DNA from: Echinostoma caproni
Lineage: Eukaryota > Platyhelminthes > Trematoda > Plagiorchiida > Echinostomatidae
NCBI GenBank assembly: GCA_900618425.1
Contig: UZAN01039369.1
Coordinates: forward strand, 58,392 to 122,391
DNA length: 64,000 bases
Reading direction: 5' to 3'
In this document: positions 26,097-38,700 of the stretch, piece by piece
Layout: the number at the start of each line of letters is the position of its first letter
Position numbering within the stretch: position 1 is the stretch's first letter
Position numbers and translations under genes: made by a program
The notes under the pieces: model-generated
Told to the model about the DNA's origin: nothing
Databases searched by the model: none
What the model saw: the letters and a program-made list of their open reading frames with translations, nothing else

Positions 26097-26724
26097 TTAA
26101 TGATGCAGCAGTTTGGATTCGGAGAATCTCCGTCGAATCGGGATAGATTGCTTGGACAGAATCAAATCACCTAACGGAATTCCAGTGCCTTCACTGGCTC
26201 GGGTCAGATCAAGCAAATTTGGTCCATAACGATTCATTGCCTCTGTATTACTTGTGTTGGTCGGTGTCAGATTGGACTGCTCAGTTCGGTCGGACCAAGC
26301 CTTGGCACGAAAACGTTGCAACCGATGATTGCCTCCTCCTCCATTTCCTATTGCAGCCCCTGCTGGTGCTGCAGAGTTTGTCCCCGGAATACGAACCGAA
26401 TCTGATGCGAATTGGCCGGCATCATTTGGGAGAGCAGATAACTCGTCCGAGTAGAGATATGCACCGTCCGACTGGTTGGATGTGTGACAGTCGGAAGAGA
26501 GAGAACAAGAAGAGGACGGACTGACCGTACCCGATGTCCATTTACGTCCGTTGGTTACTCGACCACGTCCGGATTGTGCCCCGGGACCGCGTCGTAGCTG
26601 ATCGAGTTCGGACGCCAACTGTTCGATAGATTGTTCTTGTTGTTGAATCGCTTGAGTTTTTGTCGCCACCACTTGTTCCAATTCCTGTCTCTCATGTTTG
26701 AGCAACAATCGTAGCTCTTGCAAT
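26097..26724 (-). CDS. RasGAP-gene terminal exon: coiled coil and C-terminus
   Basis: A 628-nt last exon. The acceptor ends ACATCAG. The split codon restores Arg, giving AER-LQELRLLLKHERQELEQ. Leucines and isoleucines then continue in heptads for about 50 residues (VVATKTQAIQQQEQSIEQL and on), a clear coiled coil like the C-terminal one used by DAB2IP/SynGAP proteins for oligomerisation and partner binding. It is followed by a Ser/Cys-rich stretch, a glycine run and a basic end, IRRRFSES, which looks like a basophilic kinase site. The frame closes with TAA at 26097-26099. An open frame continues above 26724 but is intronic. Confidence 0.87.
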
Positions 26725-29700
26725 CTGATGTAAACAAACATGAAAGACCGAATTACAGAGATTAAAAATGGATTGGAGTTGCGTTTTCCTAATGAATTCA
26801 CATAAATGTCAGTTTCATCGTGCATAAATTGTTGATGCAAAATGAGGTCAAAAATGTGACACCAAATGTGGACTGTTTGAGCAAAAACTTGAAAGAAAAC
26901 AAAACAATTAATGGGCTTGTGTAATTCACAGTTGCACTCGTTATAAAGCTCATCTAAGTCACTAAAAGCGGTCGTTTCAGTCTTGGCTTGGAATGAATAC
27001 AAGCTGTGCACGTATGGGAACAGGGAATTTAAATTGCCACATGCAGTGGAAATCTTACTCGAATCAATCACAACATGGAATTTCCACAATCCCTCGATAT
27101 TTTGTTAACTACCAAATACAAATCCACAATGTTCATTGAGTTATGCGAGAACCTCCGCGAATCCGGATAATTCAAGAGCTTCGATGTATATTTGAGAGAT
27201 AAACAACAGCCATCCGAGAATAACATTTCAAGGCAACGAAAACCAAGTTAGGCAGAGCTAGAGACAATAACAATAATAAAAATAAAAATAATAGTATGCA
27301 GATCATTTTTTCTAAATTCGGATGAACTGTACAGAAATATGTCTAATTGAATAAATCAACGCGCTGTCAATCGTGTAACTAAGATGTAAGTTTACAACTC
27401 CCAACATGAAGGTTACCTTTTCACACCCTGGTAAAGGGCAGAAAATAATGAGCATAGCTGATACGTCGGAAAAACAAAATATGCAAGTGTCAAATCCTCT
27501 TTGTAGCCCACTAGAGAATTAAATTACAAATCAATCGGGGGTACCTCAAAATAATGCCATTCAGTCTTCATCATTTTGTTCAAAGATATATGTGTGCGCA
27601 CAGGGTTGTTTGGCAGATTGAAGTTTTATGTTGGGATTGTGAAAAGTTCAGTAGCCTCGGTGGGATTCGAATTTACGCACAGAAGCCGCTCCAACAGCTG
27701 AGTTACGAGGCTAAACCGATAGCACCGATCTTTTCACAATCCCGACATAAAACTTCAATCTGCCAAACAACCATTTGCACAATTAACCTTGACTTAGATG
27801 TTCCTTCGGTGGACTACGGTAAATTCTAAGGACAACCTGTCGGGGCAGTCAGTTTGTATGCTAGCTGGTGGATGTCATATTCCTTTGTAAGTTGAATGGG
27901 TAATCCTAATGTGAAAAGATCAGTGTTGTGGGTGTAGCCTTGTAGCTCAGCTGGTAGAGAGTGCACTGTACAAAATCGTGAGCAGCGTCCATGCGTCCAT
28001 GCTACTGAACTTTTCACAATCCCAATATACATATGTATGTGTTGTTTTCTCAGTGTCAAATTTGGTCGAGTTCTCAGATTTTATAGTGCACAAGTGGTGA
28101 CCATCATTCGGAAGAAGGGTATAGTCGCACAAGGCCAAATATGGTTGGATGAAGCCCCGATTGGGATGTTGGCACTAAACCGTGTCTCACTGTCCCAGTT
28201 TTGCACGATTGACGTTAGATTGTTTTCCTTTCGGCCTGTTCCCACATGTGGACTGATGTGTATTCCTTTTTTGGTAACTGTTGTTTTGGCAGTCTTCTTC
28301 GGAATTCGGAAAACTATGATAGCATGGAAACCGGAATGAATAGTTCGAGAATATAGTTGACATGGAGGCTGTGCGGAAGACAAACTGTGTTTTGGTGTAT
28401 GTTGGGTATGTGCGTGGGTGAGTGCCTGTGAGGTAGAGCGATTTTTTATCATTTTGAAAGTATGTTTCCAAACAGGATAGCAATTGCAAATATACGATGT
28501 TGTTGGGAAAATTTGTCTAATTGAAAAAAGCCTTAATTAAAAGGTAATTATCCGGAATTTCTACAGTAAGACTGGAAGAGTCGTGGGAAGTCACATTAGT
28601 CGGTAATCCCATTCTCAGTCTTGATTCACAATCTCCATCAGACGGAGTAAGAAATGCATTGGAAAAGTTTTTTGGTAGCATGTCCCCGAGACGTCTCAAA
28701 GCAGCAAACACTGTTTTCGGTGCTTTTTACTATGTCAAACGCGTAAATAAAATGTAGCATTTCGATCTATGATGTGAGTACTAGTACAATTCATGTGACG
28801 ATTGGTGTTCAGATGGACTGAATTGGGATTTCCACCCCAGGTCGTTCCAGTTCAGGCTATCACAGTGGAAGCGATCACGATTAAACGGAATCGATCAACG
28901 CAGAAACAGGTTGTTCAAATCTTATTTTTACAGTGAATAGAGACCAGTGTGACCGTAGGACAGATACTTAAGTTGGACTCATTCGTGACCGATTCATAGG
29001 GGCACACCAATCACCCACCGCGACGGGTGCACCTACACCCAAGCCATAAATTATCCCGCTACACTCTATTCGCACGTTTAACTACGCAGACATGGTGACC
29101 TGGTGAGAACGAGCGAAAAGAAACCAGCTAGATTAGTGTTTGTCTCCTTCATACATCTTTGACCGAATTATGACTATATTCGTTGATTCTGAACCCATTT
29201 GTCCATTCATCCAGACTGTAAACGGGAATGAATGTAAAAGGCGATTTTCCGATCAAATTGTTTTGGGATATTTGTCCAATTAAAGAGAGACGCTTTCAGC
29301 ACAGTACAGTTTAGCAAAACGCATCGATGGAAAATCAACCGCGTGAACAGTTGACCAAACAATAAGAAAGTTTCTCTACTCTGAAACATTCCACATAATC
29401 AACCGCACAAATCTACGAGTTTGTGCATTTACCACTGGGGAAATAATTCAACTTCTTGGAGTGCGTGTTCACGTTAGTGAGGATAAGAAATATTATGGTT
29501 ACACAGGCGCACACTATCCTCTCTCCGCATAGATACACCCCACCCCCTAATAACTCTGATTGTGTAGATTCATCGAACACAAACTATATTCTGTAGGAAG
29601 GCCAGTGACGCAATAAAACTGCGGGGATGTTGTTTCATGAAGTGGTCTGTGCCTGTTTGCGGACGCGTGTAAGGGAACAACAACGTCCGTTACACAGACA

Positions 29701-32700
29701 CGGAGGAGTTAAAACAAAAATGCATGTGGCGAATCACAAAAATATGTTTAACCAGAACAGCAAGATGGATTACGCGCAATAATAATCACGTGGGATACTT
29801 TGTACCACTTATAGACACCACACATTAATTTTCCGTAGCGATAACCATACAACTCCCCGATCGTCTGAACCGTGCTTTTTGGGGCAATATACAGACCAGG
29901 CAGCAATCGGATTGGCCAAGATAACTTCTATTTTTGAAACCGGCAGGGTGTGACGACATAGACAGACGTGAAACCGATTTCATGAGTAGCCAACCAATCC
30001 TATGCCAAGTTGCCAACAGTGGGATTCCGTTTACCCAACCAACCAAACACCCACCAAATCATGCACCCACCCAGCCAACCAACCAAATAAAATCCCATCT
30101 ATGTGCATACGTGGAGTGACGTCAAACCGAATAGCATTGAAATCTAATCATGTGCCTCGCTCTACCCTGGCCTTCAGAAACGGGTTTACCTAGTGAAACT
30201 TTAAACGTGCTGCACTGGAATGCGGAGTTTTAATCGGTTCAAAGTTCTGTTTGGATGAACAAGTACACAGTGAGAGTGCATGTGAAATGCACCATCACAT
30301 TGGTAGCCGTAAATAAACGAAACTAAGGAAAGCTCTGTGAGTGTGACAATTATCGACTGACAGATTATTCTCGGGCTATCAAGATAAAGAAGAATTTATC
30401 TTGTGATTTAAAAATGGTGTGCTCTTATGACACAATTTTTCGATAATGCCACTTATCTAAGTCAAAATGGTTCATTTAATGAATACAGAAAGAAGCTAAA
30501 CATTACGAGATGATACCAACTCGTTTAATCTCCCCAATCGGTGGCGTAAAACAAGCTGGCAAATATCAGATCGCAGATCGTAATCGAACATATGTTTTCG
30601 GTTAGTTCTTTCTCAAGCCAATACGATCAAATTGATGTAAGACAATAACCAGGGGGTAATTTGTTGGAGTCAATCAATCGAGGTTAGTTGATGATAGCAA
30701 AGGAGTGGACACTACTGCGGCTTTCATCCTCATTTAACGGGCCCGACAACAAATATCAAAGGCTGTTCGAATTGACGTGCTAGCAAGAGTCGAGGCATGA
30801 GCGTGGCACCGACCCAAGTCTATTACCAGCGCCTAAGTAACCCCTTTATATCCAAACAAGGGAATTGAACACAAAACTTCCCCCCTCTCATCTCTTTAGT
30901 ATCACAGATTGACCTCGACCGTTTAACCCCAACATATCACCCTCCCGTTATTTTCTTAGAAAAATGTGATTATGATAGCTTGAGAATGAACACTTTGAAA
31001 ACACATGCTTTCCTACCATCTGTGATCCGATTATTTTGTGATTGGAAACTGGTATTTTATACAAAGCGATATGTTACCATCTCGCATGATTTGTTTTCTT
31101 TCCTTTACTGATGATCGGATAAAGAGGAAATACTACTTCAAATTTCTAAAACGATTATTACAAGGGATCAATACATATACGGAGTGGTCAGTACTTTCTA
31201 GGATTGGGGCTGTCTTTCGCAATGTAGTTGGAATTTGAAAAGTTATTTGAAGTCTTATAAAATAGTGTCGTGTTACAAAGGTTTTTCCCGATACGAACTA
31301 ACAATAATCGCAAATTTGATATCTTGCAAATAATCTCAATCAGGAAATCACGTAGATCAAAATCAATACTCGACGCTGTAGCCACATTTTCGGTAAATAT
31401 TCCCATACACTCTAATCATATGAAGATCAGGGAAACACGATGTGATTTGAAATCCGCTATGTACGTGAAATTCGCCTCCGTATCGTACGCGCTCTGAAAT
31501 TTAATACGTGAGATACAATCGTTGCATGGAGTGCTTAAAGAGCTTGTTCGGGTTTGATACTCCTTGTGGCTTTCGACCTTCGCGAAAAGGGAATACAATT
31601 TAAAAATCAGAATACTTCAGTTACTGGGACCAGCGACCTCTGTTCATGAAATACGTAGAATACCACCACATCCATTCATGAGTAAAATCGTATTTACTGA
31701 AGTATAATGATATACAACACTCAGGTTGAAACAAAATGATGACAACAAGACTGAAAATGTATCACAGGCGAATAAATGCGATGAAAACATCAGCCTAGTT
31801 AGTGATCTAACGATTTCAACATGCTTGCAACATTAAGAGAACAAATTTCATCCCAACTTAAAATTAATATGCATCAAAATACCCACCGTTCTGCCAACTG
31901 ATCCAAACTGGGAGACCCGGCGAGAAATGGTTGTTTACCCGCATCTGAATCTATTGCTCGACTCGGTGTATTCATTGGTTCACTGTGACACGGCTCGTCC
32001 GAGCGTTCTGTCAGGTCACCACTCTCGTAGTCACTAATACAGTTCAACTCATCTGTACCGGTTGGTCTAACAGTGTATGGAACGGTGCGATTTGTGTTGG
32101 ATCCGCAATTGCCTGGAATGCTAGGAGGACCGATTTGAGCAGCATGTGATTTGGGATCTGGAAGACGAGATGTTATTTGGGAAGATGTCCCGAGGCCGTT
32201 CACTCGCATGATATGCGGATGAGAGGTTATCGCACGGGGACAGATCTCGTTTGATTCGACACGATCGATACAGGCATTTAGTTGACGCAACTGTTCCTGA
32301 TATTGGACCATCAAATCTTCCGTGTTCTCCTCCTCCTCCTCCTCGGTTGGTTCGGGGACATAAAAAGTATCTGAGGTATTGCCTGAAGTACTGCCATGAC
32401 GACTGGTTGGTGCGGTGGATTGCCTTTGGACAGCACTGGTATACGAGTGCGTTCCGTGACCGTTTAGAAACACGGATTGACTTCCCGTCCCCGAGTCGTC
32501 CAGTTTAGGAACAAGTGAATTCTAGAATATTTTTGTTATTGGGGACGATTGAAAATGTTTAGGAAACAGATAAATTTATATGTGGTAGTTTTTGCCACTA
32601 AACCACATCAAATAAAAATAATTAACGTAAGTAATGCGTGGGTAATAAAAAGAAACTAAACGCATGATGAACTGATGCGGAAAACATCTATTAATATAAA

Positions 32701-35700
32701 CTCGACTTGGTTGTTTATAATCCATTAGCTACCACCAGCTTATTTTGCGAGATGGAAAATCTCTTTTTAAATCAGAGAAACGTGAATGAACCAGGTTTTC
32801 CAAAAAAGACTAAAAATACATAGCACAAAGCATGGAGATTACAGCCTTGTTTAATTGATGACTACTTGATCTTCTGCTGTTTTTATGTTGTCAGAAGGCG
32901 TTTCAGCGAACTCGACTACTCTTCCGAAAATTATTTCAATGGAATTAGTTTTCTTTAAGGAGGTTTTATTGAATTTTTTTGATTACTGTTGTCCAATATC
33001 TAAGAGATGTCCAATATAATGTATGTTGCGTGACAAATTGTTCTATGAGAATTGTGTGTAGGCTCAAGAGCATATTTGGCACCGAGGGAAACTACCATCT
33101 AATGCAACTGCCCGTCATTTGCTAGATTCCAGTAACCGTGTAGACGCGCTGAACGCGTTTCGAGTCACTGCGAGGCCTCGAAGTTTACGAACTTTGCGAC
33201 TCTTGGAAGCGATAATTATTCATCGCTTAAAACCCCAATTATGTGTTCAGAAGCATTTATGACGCAACTGTTGTTACCGTGATAGTGACGATGTCACACC
33301 CTACCATGACATTCCCTCCCCTCGTCTCCACCACAATTCACCACATCGTTCGGACCAGTTCATCTCCATATCCAATTTTCTCATCTAACTTGACCTCAAC
33401 CCCTAACCAAACACTAATCACGCAGCTCAGTTATCCACCACTTTGTTCAAATGCTCATTTCATCTCTTATGTTTCTTCGTTTTACATGATCGCATAAATG
33501 TGCTGAAAGAGAGTATGCGAAATTGTTGGCCAATATCAGTTTTGCACACATGTATTCTTGTGTTAATGAAATGGATAAAGGGAAAAGGATGTTTTACATA
33601 AAATAGTATAGCTTGCCGTTTCTGGAAGTAAATAGGGCCTAGAGGTCGACTGTGTAAACTATAAAGCAATAACTTTTTACACGTGCTTTAGGGTTGATGA
33701 AATCAAGTTTGTCACGCGTGTTCCACTCCATTTCGCAATGAGTCAATTCGTAACGAAATGGATCGCTATGAATTCAGCTGGTGTCTGTACTACTTACACT
33801 TCACCATATCCCCCTGATAATGCACTGTTTAACCTGATCAATCACTGGCTGGTTATCTAGGCTTGCGTATTTATTGAAGAAATCATCAATAACTCTGGTA
33901 TCCGTCCAAGTCGGGGAACAGATTTCTGGTTCCCATGGACAGTGTTACAGAATATTGAGCTATGGCTGAAACCCAACCAGAAAATGCACAAATCTGGCTG
34001 CTATGTCAGGATTCATTGCTTTCTGTAGAGCTGAAAAATTATCATCGGTTTTCTGAGTGTATTTTGTATCGACCCATCCACATACTAATGTGGCACCCCA
34101 TGTCGTTATTTTTTTCTAGTTCCGTCATATGTGGCATCAGGTTCGTATTGTCACTCTGTTGCGGATTCTTCCTTCAGTTTTTGGTCAGATTAGACCCATC
34201 ACAAAATCGTATGCGTGCGGATCAGTGAAAAACAGTAACAATAATTCCCATTTCGTGGCTACTACCACGCGTTGTGATGCCAAAAGCTCATTTTCTATGA
34301 CCATGATAGTAAAAAGAATAGCTATACTGACTGTACAACAGATAAACAGGAACCTGTTTTCAATTCCTCTCTATGTAACGAGTTTTATTACTGTCGTTTA
34401 CGGAAATCCACGCAGAGTGCATGCTACTGATCACACACACACACACACACATGCATGTACCCACGCACGGAGCAGTCCAACGAACGGGACCGGAGTACAT
34501 CGGTAATGGTGTTCACTACGACCGAGCATCAGACGTTTAAAGTGGTTGCTTAGGGACGAGACGTAGGAATTATTTTATTTCATTGGGGTCAGATGTGCTC
34601 TATTCCACACTGTCGTTGTCAACGCAACAATTAAATTGGTCAGTAAAACGTTTTATAATGAAATTCCGTATGCCGCGTTGTGCGGTTCATGGTCACTTTA
34701 AATTCGGTCATTAAAGTCAATTTTATTCTCGTGCATGAATAAATGTTACTGAAACTGTTATCTGTGGTCTTGGTTACAATTGTTTTTTTTAATGATTATA
34801 TTATTGTTCCAATGCTTGTGTGCATCTGAAAAGACCACATATCATCTCGGTAATCGGCTGGAATTCTCACCAGATCAGATAAAGAGCAGCTTGGGATAGT
34901 TCTGTTTGCAAACACAGACACAATTAGTTGCATGCGAATTATTGGAAACAGTTGGCGAAAATGAGAGACCCGTTTGGAACATCCAAAATGCGGGAAAGAT
35001 TGCTGCTGTCTATTTTGCGTGGTAGACTAATGCAAACGTGTCTCGGTGGGGAAGGTCATTCTCTGCATCATGGAGCACGAAGACAATCGGAATTTCTCGA
35101 TGGGCTGAATTACCTGCCCAGTTTACAGGACTATCAATTTTCGACAGAGCGGAAGGGGGAAAGTCATCGAGAAATATGTTTAACTGTTGCTACTAGTCAT
35201 AGTTCAGCAAAAAGCACAAAGGTTTTCATAATGAACAATTTGGTGCAATAAGGCGCGCTTTTTAGGTGACACGGATTATTTGGTCACAATCAGGGTATCA
35301 ATAATACCTGTTAAAGTCTACGGAAACGAGGTATCACTCTTTGAGTGGATAACTGCCAAAACAAAAGTGGTCTCAACCAGAAGAGTGCTGTAGTCCAATG
35401 TGCATCATTTTCGGACCATTCAGAAGTCTTCTATTCATCATCATTTCTTCAGGTTTTTGTGCCTTCAAATGACAACGTGCAGTATAAGATATGCAACTCT
35501 CTCTTCCCGTATTTCATATTACACTCTCATTGTCGCGCGAAATGTAAAGCAAGCTGTCCGTTCCATCATTTGCTTGTGAATCGCTTTTTGAAGAATCGAT
35601 GTAACCCTCATTACATCGATTCGTATACTACAGCTCATCAATCCAAAAAGGAATATACTAATGAAAAAAGGTTGATGTTTTCTCTCGAAAAGCCCTTCAA

Positions 35701-38700
35701 TGATTTTTTCCCATACCTAAACAAACTGGTCTACGTACAAGTAACAAAATCTTTTTTTCAAATTTCACACAACGTGATATCGCACCTTTCAACGTCCTTG
35801 AAGTTGATCGACTTTGAGCATCGATAGTAAAGGGCATTACTGAAACTACGAACAGTACAAAGGTTATTTAGACAGAAGAGGTTCACGGTTTGCATGCCTT
35901 AAAGAAAAATAACTCGTAAAACCAATCGCGTGAATTTTATTATTCTCCAAGATTGATTGAGCAAAGACCTGTTTGCTACTCCGTATTGAGTAAATTAATC
36001 GCGTGCATCTTCTATCTGTTTATTGCGTCTGTAGATGAATACCACGGAATCAGTGACAATGTGTCCTCCTGTTCAAGTTAAGGAATAGTTGATTCCGTGA
36101 AGTGTGTGGTTGATAACTGACCGAATGTTTCGTGGATTTGGAAAGTATGAAAGAACAGGATGGGGTACAGCACACTACAACATAATCATTCAACACCCCC
36201 AGTACTCAGGGTTTCTTCACTCAGCTGTTTCTTCACTCCTATGTCGTACAACCATCAGTCATGTGGTAAGCGTGCCCCTCGAGTACATGTGTCCTTTTCA
36301 GTATCTGTATATTTGTTTTCCCCTCTGATAGGGCGCGAACTAGCGACGGTAAACCCGACGTGCAGTTATATGGTCTTCCGTTCGCTTATGATTTCTGAGA
36401 GCTCAAATAACATTTTCGAGGCCGTTTACTTACCGTGATCCGATCACGTCAGTGTTCTATTGACCGTGAAAGACAATGTCCAAATGGTCTAAATTGAGTG
36501 TATCTTTGCGAAAATCTATCTCTAAGGGGAACGATAATATGATCAATGAGAATGTCCTCTGCGTTTTCGTTCGAGAAACTGGGTATAATATTGATTACTT
36601 CCGCATTGATTTTGTTGGGGTTGGGATGAAGTGCAAAAGGAAATTCTATCATTGGCTTTGTGTGTGCTATACAAGTTTGTATTACTTGTTGCGAAGGATT
36701 TCCGAACTCAGACCAAAAATAACTTCTATGTCAAACCTGAAAATGAAAACGTAAAAATATGACTTTTAAGCGAGTTTGGCTTCCGGTGTTTCGGCGTAAA
36801 TTATTCACAACAGGACACATGAGATGAATAATCTTCATATTGGTTTTTGTGACCTTGGTGAAGGAGTTGCGGTCAACCAGGGTGCAGTTGCCTGCTTTAC
36901 TAAGACACGTGGACGATAGCCCGCAAGCAAATTGAAGCGGCTGATGCTTCTTTTTTTCTGCCAGTCTGTCATGAGTGCTCATCAACCAAGTTTCCTAATA
37001 AGCAGAATACTATTCCAGAATCAGTGATACGTAAGAAGCAGCCCGGAAGCAATAGTTCACCTCTTGGTTTTTTGCGTCCACCTGAGAGTATAAATGTTCC
37101 ACAGTGTGTGGTCAACGACCTACCCGAGATTCGCACTCCAAACCGCTCACATGGAGTTCACCGGTATTATCACTAGGCTACTTAGTTCAAACCTGGATTA
37201 ACCGGAAACGCTAATTCATATGCTATTACTCACAAGTAGCTGTGAATTAAATGTGAAACAAAATCTGGGCAATAAGATGTAACAGTGGCAAGATTGCCAC
37301 GGAAGAACTGATTTGTTAGGCTTTCAAACGGAGATAGTCAAATGAGCCTCTTGTCAATACCGTTGGTCCGAACTGAACTGACTGTCTATGGGATGTGATC
37401 AAAGAAGGTTCAAGGTAGTCGAGTATCCATCGCGGAGACCAACACAATTCAACTGAACCACCCCCTCCTCTTGTGCACTCAGAAAACGATTTGTAAGAGC
37501 TGTCCACTTACCACTGCTATTCATGCCGAACTGGATTATGTAACAAGTAAAAACGAAAGCGGTCAGTGACAAATACCAGAACATTGACTACTCGATTGTG
37601 ATTTACCAGTGTGAATTCGCATTTCCATCCTAGTATGATTTAATTTGCATTACTTCATCAACTGTGACTCGTGCTGCATTCTATCAGTTAGAGAGACAAC
37701 TAAAGACGAGCTTGTTTAACACTTTGCCTCCTCACACAAGTATCGAATGTAATCGCTCATGACCAACCAACGGTGAAGATCACACCTTTACAAACTTGAA
37801 CTGGTGATTCCAGTCAGCCCCCAGCTTGATCTGGTGTGGCACAGTGGTAACACTCACCCTTTCTATGTGATGGGTCTGAAGTTGAAGTCATGGATGGGAT
37901 GAATAAATACTGCTCATCGAAAATCCGCCCCAGTGAAGCCGAGTCTCAAGCCCAGTACTCCATAAGAGTATGGCTGGCTAGATGAACTGAAGGTTACGCG
38001 TGATGGTGAAGTGTAAAGCGATGGTCAATTAGAGTTAATATCGTTCTTCCTACACTGCTACACACAGGTGACTGTGCGGTAAATGCCTGAATAATGGTCC
38101 GCAATTGATGAACAACTTCAGCTATAGAAAATTACTGGATTTAATTGTTATGCTATTTTCACATTTTCAGAAAAAGCTTACTTTTCTCGGTTTAGTGTGT
38201 CGATTGTTCATGCACTGACCTACAGACACAGATAGTTGATGTGATCAATTCTTCATTTAGTGACTACTTTTGATCTTCATTTGACAAATATTTGTTTATC
38301 AGTTTGGAAAAAACTACAGTTTTGATACATCACGAAGATCGAGATAAATTAAGTTGTACGATAGGATAATTGCACCACCGATATTGAGCTAACCACGATG
38401 AATGTTTGGGAGCAAAGCGAACCGGAGAAGAGAGCACCGATTAAAGTAACTGTTGCTCCGTCGTGGTCGAACTGCGCCAAACCAACTAGTTTGCAAATTC
38501 CGTGGTACCAGAGAGTAGAGGATTGGGGACATGCCCGAAATAAAAAAGGGCTTTTCAGGAATTCGGTTTATAATATCAAAATATTATATCATTCCGAAGT
38601 GTGAAGTTTTCTTTTAATCATCTCAAACTAGAATACTGTGCTCTTTCGTCAGGATCTGTCCATCGGACTGATTGTGAAAATGCTGATAACGGTACAAGTG

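Larger units (their letters stand above)
26725..31886 (-). other. intron between linker exon and terminal exon
   Basis: A 5.2-kb phase-2 intron. It holds the inverted-repeat tRNA-like element at 27604-27772, a second copy at 27905-28030 and a dispersed repeat at 30905-31040. No coding exon was recognised in the rest. Confidence 0.6.

Noticed and set aside
26219..26524. 101-codon plus-strand frame
   Set aside because: Antisense shadow of the RasGAP terminal exon.
27930..27990. Possible functional tRNA gene (CTTGTAGCTCAGCTGGTAG)
   Set aside because: No proper acceptor or T-arm stems and a poor B-box; it is the core of a repeat.
32251..32508. 85-codon plus-strand frame
   Set aside because: Antisense shadow of RasGAP exon e.
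34928..35251. 107-codon plus-strand frame with a charged, somewhat coding-like peptide
   Set aside because: No matching splice borders or family; kept only as a note.
35345..35827. 160-codon plus-strand frame in a RasGAP intron
   Set aside because: No recognisable domain, antisense to the gene, and length within chance expectation.
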